This document shows, piece after piece, positions 59,500 to 64,000 of a DNA stretch of 64,000 nucleotides. Location: the NCBI RefSeq assembly GCF_001682865.1, contig NZ_MAQX01000001.1, forward strand, positions 1,431,290-1,495,289. The letters are read 5' to 3'. This DNA comes from Bacillus sp. FJAT-26390. GTDB taxonomy: Bacteria; Bacillota; Bacilli; Paenibacillales; Paenibacillaceae. A program made the translations under genes and the position numbers. The notes under the pieces were generated by a model that had not been told where the DNA came from, did no database searches, and saw only the letters and a list, made by a program, of their open reading frames with translations. How positions within the stretch are numbered: position 1 is the first letter of the stretch; each line of letters opens with the position of its first letter.

Positions 59500-60792
59500 A
59501 TGTTAGTACTTGCATCTGTTATTTTTGTAGTGACACTCATCTTCGTCATATGGCAGCCAAAAGGTTTGAATATCGGCTATTCGGCTGTTGGCGGGGCTGT
59601 TATTGCCTTGCTGTGCGGCGTCGTTAATTTGCAGGACGTGTGGGATGTAACCGGCATGGTCTGGAACGCCACACTCGCATTTGTCGCCGTTATTTTGATC
59701 TCCTTGATCTTGGATGAGATTGGTTTTTTCGAATGGTCAGCGCTCCATATGGCGCGTTTTGCCAAAGGAAACGGTTATCTCATGTTTACCCTCGTCGTGT
59801 TGCTGGGTGCTGCCGTCGCTGCTTTTTTCGCAAATGATGGCGCTGCACTCATTCTTACGCCGATTGTACTCGCAATGGTACGAGCTTTAAAATTTGATGA
59901 CCGCATGATCCTTCCCTTTATTATGGCGAGCGGATTTATTTCCGATACGGCGTCGTTGCCGCTTGTAGTCAGCAATCTGGTTAATATCGTTTCTTCCGAC
60001 TTTTTTGGGATTGGATTTGCCGAGTATGCGAGCAGGATGATTATTCCGAACTTCTTTGCGGTTGGCGCCAGTTTGCTCGTTTTATTTCTTCTCTTCAGAA
60101 AGAGGATCCCAAAAAGCTATGATCTGAGCCAGCTTAAACAGCCTCGAGATGCCATTAAAGATATGCGCTTGTTTAAGCTGTCTTGGATGGTTTTAGCCGT
60201 CTTGCTCATTGCTTATCTAGTTAGCGAGTTTATCCATGTTCCTGTATCGATTATCGCTGGACTGGCAGCTATCGTCTTTATTATTGCGGCGCGCAAAAGC
60301 TCTGTTATCCATACTGGCGCTGTCATTAAAGGCGCTCCATGGTCGGTTGTCGTTTTTTCCATCGGCATGTATGTCGTCGTTTACGGACTGCGAAATGTCG
60401 GACTTACGGATCAGCTTGGCGAAGTGTTTCAATGGACAGCGGATCAAGGCTTATTTATGGCCACCATCGGTACAGGCTTCATCGCAGCCATCCTCTCGTC
60501 CCTCATGAACAATATGCCTACGGTTATGATTGATGCTTTAGCTATCCAAGGAACGACCACAACCGGTGTTTTGCGAGAGGCGCTCATTTATGCAAATGTT
60601 ATCGGTTCTGATCTAGGCCCTAAAATTACGCCAATCGGGTCGTTGGCTACTTTGTTATGGCTGCATGTTCTGTCCAAAAAAGGCGTGAACATTACATGGG
60701 GCTATTACTTTAAAATTGGAATCGTGCTCACGCTTCCCGTCCTTTTCATTACATTGGTTGGCCTTTACTTATGGCTTAGCATCATACACTAA
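59500..60792 (+). CDS. arsB: Arsenite efflux permease
   Basis: ArsB of 430 aa with 11-12 helices: [15 protein letters not shown], the [12 protein letters not shown] segment and [24 protein letters not shown] are typical. It exports As(III)/Sb(III) across the plasma membrane. AGGAGG lies just 5 bases before the ATG. It follows arsR by 49 bases and precedes arsC by 25. The paralog at 1185 shares the fold. Confidence 0.92.
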   Translation: MLVLASVIFVVTLIFVIWQPKGLNIGYSAVGGAVIALLCGVVNLQDVWDVTGMVWNATLAFVAVILISLILDEIGFFEWSALHMARFAKGNGYLMFTLVVLLGAAVAAFFANDGAALILTPIVLAMVRALKFDDRMILPFIMASGFISDTASLPLVVSNLVNIVSSDFFGIGFAEYASRMIIPNFFAVGASLLVLFLLFRKRIPKSYDLSQLKQPRDAIKDMRLFKLSWMVLAVLLIAYLVSEFIHVPVSIIAGLAAIVFIIAARKSSVIHTGAVIKGAPWSVVVFSIGMYVVVYGLRNVGLTDQLGEVFQWTADQGLFMATIGTGFIAAILSSLMNNMPTVMIDALAIQGTTTTGVLREALIYANVIGSDLGPKITPIGSLATLLWLHVLSKKGVNITWGYYFKIGIVLTLPVLFITLVGLYLWLSIIH

Positions 60793-60817
60793 ACGAAATC
60801 ATAAGGAGATATACAAT

Positions 60818-61240
60818 ATGGAAAAGAAGCTGGTCTATTTTTTGTGCACAGGCAATTCATGCAGAAGCCAAATGGCGGATGGTTTTCTTAATGCCCTCGG
60901 AAGCGAACAATACGAAGTGAAAAGCGCTGGTCTCGAAGCCCACGGCTTGAACCCGAGAGCTGTACAAGTAATGAAGGAAGCAGGCGTAGATATTAGCCAA
61001 AACGCTTCTAACGTTATAGACCCTGTGTTGTTGAATCGCGCTCATTATGTCATTACGTTATGCGGACACGCCGACGAGCACTGCCCTGTAGTTTCCAATC
61101 CGAATGTAGTAAAGTGGCATTGGGGCTTTGATGATCCCGCTAAAGCAACGGGCACGGAAGACGAAATTATGGAACAGTTCCGAGCCGTTAGAGATGCCAT
61201 TAAGTCGCGCATCGAAAAATTCGTGACAGAAGGACAATAA
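60818..61240 (+). CDS. arsC: Arsenate reductase, thioredoxin-coupled
   Basis: Arsenate reductase of 140 aa of the LMW-PTP type, converting As(V) to As(III) with thioredoxin. The P-loop CTGNSCRSQ has Cys10; the redox Cys82 and Cys89 lie in LCGHADEHC, exactly at the positions of the S. aureus pI258 enzyme. The start is ATG 60818 (AAGGAG 9 bases upstream). A longer frame reading inside arsB is not used. Its product is exported by ArsB. Confidence 0.93.
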   Translation: MEKKLVYFLCTGNSCRSQMADGFLNALGSEQYEVKSAGLEAHGLNPRAVQVMKEAGVDISQNASNVIDPVLLNRAHYVITLCGHADEHCPVVSNPNVVKWHWGFDDPAKATGTEDEIMEQFRAVRDAIKSRIEKFVTEGQ

Positions 61241-61255
61241 TCTTCTTTTGTTGGA

Positions 61256-61282
61256 CAGGCTGCCGATCGTTCGGCAGCCTAT
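61256..61282. terminator. Terminator between arsC and the reductase gene
   Basis: AGGCTGCCGA (61257-61266), loop TCGT, TCGGCAGCCT (61271-61280). A perfect 10-bp stem with weak T-tracts between convergent genes. Confidence 0.7.
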
Positions 61283-61298
61283 TGTTGTAAAGGTTACG

Positions 61299-62201
61299 TT
61301 ACTCGAAATCTTCCTCCGTCAAATCCATATTGACACCCGCAGCAGTTCGGCTGCCGGAAGCCGCAGCAAATATTAATTGGGATGGCATTTCGTTTGCAGC
61401 GTCCCCCGCGGAGTATATGCCAGGTATCGAGGATCTTCCCCATTCATCCGTCTTAATGCCGCCAGACTCCGTCCTCTCGCAGCCCAAATTTTCTCCAAGC
61501 GCTGTGCTTGGCACTAATTTTGGAGACACGAAGCCGCCGTACCTTGGTATCTCCGTACCATCCGCAAACCGAACAAGCTCTAGCCGCCCATTTTGCCCGA
61601 TGAACGCCGACACAGGCTGCTCCATCACGACGACTCCTTTTGTTTCCAGCTGCTTTCGCTGTAATTCGGACAGGGATGCTTTACCGTTCGTGCAGACGAC
61701 CAAATCCTTGCTCCAATTGAAAATCATTTTGGCCATGTGGAAGATGGACGGATGATCGGAAACGACGACGAGCGGCCGTTCCCTTAGCTCCCAGCCATCA
61801 CAATACGGGCAGTTAAACAAGCTTTTCCCATACAGCGGATAAAACCCTTCGATCTCAGGAAAAATCTCCTTCACGCCGGTTGCCAAGATTATTTTTCTCG
61901 CTAGGATTCGATCGCCCGAGGATACATTTACTTCAAATCCCGATTCTTTTTTTTCAACCGAAACAACCTCGATCTGCAGATGCTCGACAGACGGATAACG
62001 CAGCACCTCCTCATAAGCAATGCGGCGGAACTCAGACGGCGTTACGCCATCTCTCGTAATAAAGCCGTGAGACGCATGCGTAACGGCATTTCTTGGTTTA
62101 TTGCTATCGATCAACACAACGCTTCTCTTTGCTCTGCCAAGCACAAGGGCTGCATTTAGCCCGGCGGGACCTCCGCCAATAATAGCGCAATCGTAAATCA
62201 T
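61299..62201 (-). CDS. Thioredoxin-reductase-like NAD(P)/FAD protein
   Basis: Flavoprotein of 300 aa, thioredoxin-reductase fold. It has FAD motif IIGGGPAGLNAALVL, the active-site pair CPYCDG (about Cys132 and Cys135), and IYSAGDAA near the end. The NADPH motif is not the usual GGGxxA (VVVSDHPSIF), so it may be an atypical NADPH-poor TrxR-like or ferredoxin-type. Convergent with arsC. It may recycle thioredoxin needed by ArsC, which is inferred from position. Confidence 0.82.
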   Translation of the reverse strand: MIYDCAIIGGGPAGLNAALVLGRAKRSVVLIDSNKPRNAVTHASHGFITRDGVTPSEFRRIAYEEVLRYPSVEHLQIEVVSVEKKESGFEVNVSSGDRILARKIILATGVKEIFPEIEGFYPLYGKSLFNCPYCDGWELRERPLVVVSDHPSIFHMAKMIFNWSKDLVVCTNGKASLSELQRKQLETKGVVVMEQPVSAFIGQNGRLELVRFADGTEIPRYGGFVSPKLVPSTALGENLGCERTESGGIKTDEWGRSSIPGIYSAGDAANEMPSQLIFAAASGSRTAAGVNMDLTEEDFE

Positions 62202-62241
62202 GAACTCATCTCCTGTTATGTGGATATTAAAGACTCTTTTT

Positions 62242-62277
62242 GTCTATAATATAGCGAAAAAAACGCATATTATAGAC
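62242..62277. promoter_or_regulatory. Long inverted repeat before the TrxR-like gene
   Basis: GTCTATAATAT-(A)-GCG and CGC-ATATTATAGAC are complementary except for one bulged A, around a loop of seven A. It is 41 bases upstream of the start; a regulator binding site is likely. The loop reads as A-tract on the plus strand. Confidence 0.5.
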
Positions 62278-62468
62278 GCCAAACACAATCCGGCTTAACC
62301 CGAAAGCATGAACGAGCATTCGCGGCATGTGCGGTGCATCATTCATTGCTTTTGAAAAACTCATGTCAGCAGCGCCAGATTTAAAGACTTACTATATCTA
62401 TAATATCCTTGATTTTTAGGATGTGTCAAGCAATGCTTTTTTTAAACGCTACGTTTAGGCAATCCCTA

Positions 62469-62762
62469 TCACCTTCCCCAAACGCTAAATTCTTCGCTGC
62501 ACTTTGTTTTAGTAATTTGCAGATACGTATGTCTCGTAATGATAGACCCGATCTCGGATGAACCATTTCCTTTGCCATAAACACAAAGCGTATCTATGGG
62601 CGTTCGCCGCCCGTCTTGGCTGACATAATAATATTGGTCGGTCACCAGTCCATACTCCATATCGGGTTTGGACGTATCAAATGTTCCGTCAGCGTTTATC
62701 GGTATGACATCAAATTTTCCTTCCTTAACAAGCATTGGTGCTCCTTTAACGTTGTAATTCAC
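62469..62762 (-). CDS. Hypothetical protein, possibly a 3' fragment
   Basis: The frame of 97 codons opens with GTG but lacks a ribosome binding site. Reading further upstream in the same frame gives WQGFEGNIQ before an in-frame stop, which looks like real protein sequence. So the piece may be the C-terminal part of a longer gene. Sequence EGKFDVIPINADGTFDTSKPD...DQYYYVSQDGRRTPID is beta-rich; I do not recognise a family. Confidence 0.4.
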   Translation of the reverse strand: MNYNVKGAPMLVKEGKFDVIPINADGTFDTSKPDMEYGLVTDQYYYVSQDGRRTPIDTLCVYGKGNGSSEIGSIITRHTYLQITKTKCSEEFSVWGR

Positions 62763-62920
62763 CTGAATATTTCCCTCAAAGCCCTGCCAGCAGCACGTAG
62801 GCTAGAGCCAACAAGCAACGCCATCGATTAGTAAACTCAAATTTTTTTTTTTGCTTGTTTGTGGCTTTTTGTTAAGCTGCGGTGTCTAATTGAATGTAAG
62901 GTCAAGAGGAGGTACTTACC

Positions 62921-64000
62921 ATGTCTGGAGCTCAAGACAACTACTCTGTTTATCCGGATGAACAGGGTAACATCAAAAATTTTCAAATCGCCTACGAGCA
63001 ATATCGCCATCGAATTTGCAAATATTTCGCATTGAAAATAAATCCGATCGTTGCAGATGACTTAACACAACAGGTTTTTTTAAAGGCAATCGAAAACATC
63101 CATACCTTCAAAGAAAACGCGAGTTTATTCACTTGGATTTTCAAGATTGCTCAGAACACGGTGAAAAATGAATTTCGAAGCTTATCACGAAAAAAAGAAA
63201 TACCCTATGATTTTGTAGAATATGAATCACAGTCTATCTCTCTTGATTTTGCAAAAAATGTTGAGATTCGTATTGATATTGGTGCTGCGTTAAAAAAACT
63301 AACTGAGCTGGACCAACAAATTATTACTTTGCGTTTTTTTGTTGATTGTACCTTATTGGAAATTTCCAAAATCGTTGGGATGCGCGAGAGTGCGGTCAAA
63401 AACAGACTGTACCGGTCTTTAGAGAAATTAAGAAGAGAATTAAAAGAATGGGGTGACATTACTATAATGTCTATTCAAGATATGATATCAATCGTAAATA
63501 AAAGTGAAACAAATGACATGGCTGCTCGTCTGAAGAAGGTTCATCAAGACTTATTTCATGAGCTTAAGGATAAGGTCGAAACCATTTCGTTGAAGTATAA
63601 GCACCAGCCGTCAAGAAAAATCATCATTGAAATTTATCCGGACCTACCTACCTTCCATCAAGCCGTGGGAGAAGAAAATGCGCCTAATTGGTTCATGGGT
63701 ACCTTTGAGGAAAACGATTTGAAAATTGTTTCTCCTTTGAATCCCGGACCGGAGCATACGTATCAATCCATTCTAAAATCCACCGTGCACTTGTTTACAA
63801 TGTGGTTAATCACTGACATTAATCCGCTTGCTCCAAAATGGATTCGTCAAGGCATTGGAGGATATGAGTCAAAAGGAATGAGCGAAGAATTCATCAGGAG
63901 CAGTACTTTGGATATCATTGATACTCTTGTTATCCCGTCTTTTCAGGAGTTAAATAATGATACTTGGGATTTTGAAACGATGAAAGGATTCCAATTTTCA
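62921..64000 (+). CDS. ECF-type sigma factor fused to a degenerate gluzincin-like domain (3' end outside window)
   Basis: The frame starts at ATG 62921 with AGAGGAGGT 8 bases upstream and stays open for 360 codons to the window edge. Residues about 20-95 form sigma region 2 (ADDLTQQVFLKAIENIHTF...FTWIFKIAQNTVKNEFR), and about 120-180 form region 4 (LTELDQQIITLRFFVDCTLLEISKIVGMRESAVKNRLYRSLEKLRREL). About 190-360 continue without a break into a region laid out like peptidase MA gluzincins: IIIEIYPDLPTFHQAVGEENAPNW, STVHLFTMWL, KWIRQGIGGYES. At the place of HExxH it reads H290-L-F-T-M294, and the Glu of the WxxEGxAxY motif is Gln310. So the fold may be kept but catalysis is not expected. It could serve as a signal-binding part of the sigma factor. 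Confidence 0.8.
   Translation, partial: MSGAQDNYSVYPDEQGNIKNFQIAYEQYRHRICKYFALKINPIVADDLTQQVFLKAIENIHTFKENASLFTWIFKIAQNTVKNEFRSLSRKKEIPYDFVEYESQSISLDFAKNVEIRIDIGAALKKLTELDQQIITLRFFVDCTLLEISKIVGMRESAVKNRLYRSLEKLRRELKEWGDITIMSIQDMISIVNKSETNDMAARLKKVHQDLFHELKDKVETISLKYKHQPSRKIIIEIYPDLPTFHQAVGEENAPNWFMGTFEENDLKIVSPLNPGPEHTYQSILKSTVHLFTMWLITDINPLAPKWIRQGIGGYESKGMSEEFIRSSTLDIIDTLVIPSFQELNNDTWDFETMKGFQFS

Noticed and set aside
60716-60817. N-terminal extension of arsC inside arsB
   Set aside because: The family starts at the ATG with AAGGAG at 60818; the extension is only the other-frame end of arsB.

Overview
The window looks like a chromosomal segment of a soil Firmicute of the Paenibacillus/Cohnella type. 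The evidence is two gerA-type spore germinant-receptor operons, YjcZ-like sporulation small proteins with sigma-E/K-like promoter elements, YesM/YesN and Lpl-type carbohydrate uptake genes, GH8, GH35 and GH43 secreted or cytoplasmic glycosidases, and AGGAGG ribosome binding sites throughout. I saw no rRNA, tRNA, CRISPR array or insertion sequence. Identifications come from reading motifs, not from database searches.

Layout: 1-4.7 kb holds three copies of a GH8 glucanase/chitosanase gene, one cut by the window edge, one intact and one reduced to a 63-codon internal-deletion remnant. Each carries the same promoter, cre-like site and central palindrome. An ArsB-type transporter lies between copies A and B. 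4.8-7.2 kb has small regulators (Rrf2, MarR) with a DoxX/CatD-like gene and a PPOX-fold protein. 7.4-9.2 kb is a graveyard: a frameshifted, nonsense-bearing and internally deleted SBBP/collagen-like gene and a 3' remnant of an inositol-monophosphatase gene. 9.2-13.8 kb has L-serine dehydratase (sdaAA/sdaAB), two tandem YjcZ-like genes, an MFS transporter and an SDR oxidoreductase. 13.9-18.1 kb is a four-gene germinant receptor operon (A-C-small D-like-B), followed by an RtcB-family ligase whose TTG start overlaps the stop of a 26-codon upstream ORF.

19.7-28.2 kb holds housekeeping and accessory singletons: an M28 peptidase, a DUF523 protein, BcrC, a COG4705-regulator-kinase operon, a methyltransferase, a membrane-anchored protein interrupted by an in-frame TAG, and an Asp/Glu racemase. 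28.4-41.1 kb is one long minus-strand carbohydrate locus: YesM-like kinase, YesN-like regulator, solute-binding lipoprotein, two permeases, Gfo/Idh/MocA dehydrogenase, DUF4091 protein, GH35 beta-galactosidase and metallophosphoesterase. cre-like sites precede the kinase gene and the binding-protein gene. This is a sense-import-degrade pathway for a galactose-containing glycan.

41.3-47.6 kb centres on a respiratory cluster: a small membrane protein, SCO1/SenC, another small membrane protein, CydA, CydB and a 34-aa CydS-like subunit. A c551-type lipoprotein cytochrome and a NarL-type two-component system follow on the other strand. 50-53 kb encodes a 1012-aa secreted modular protein (PA14-GH43-CBM-cohesin-like-helical-dockerin). 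53.2-57 kb is a second germinant receptor operon (B-A-C). 57.1-62.2 kb is an arsenic-related island (flavoprotein, Cys-rich MarR regulator, ArsR, ArsB, ArsC, thioredoxin-reductase-like protein). Three adjacent proteins there end in vicinal Cys-Cys tails. The window ends inside a gene joining an ECF sigma factor to a domain that resembles a gluzincin peptidase with its catalytic residues replaced.
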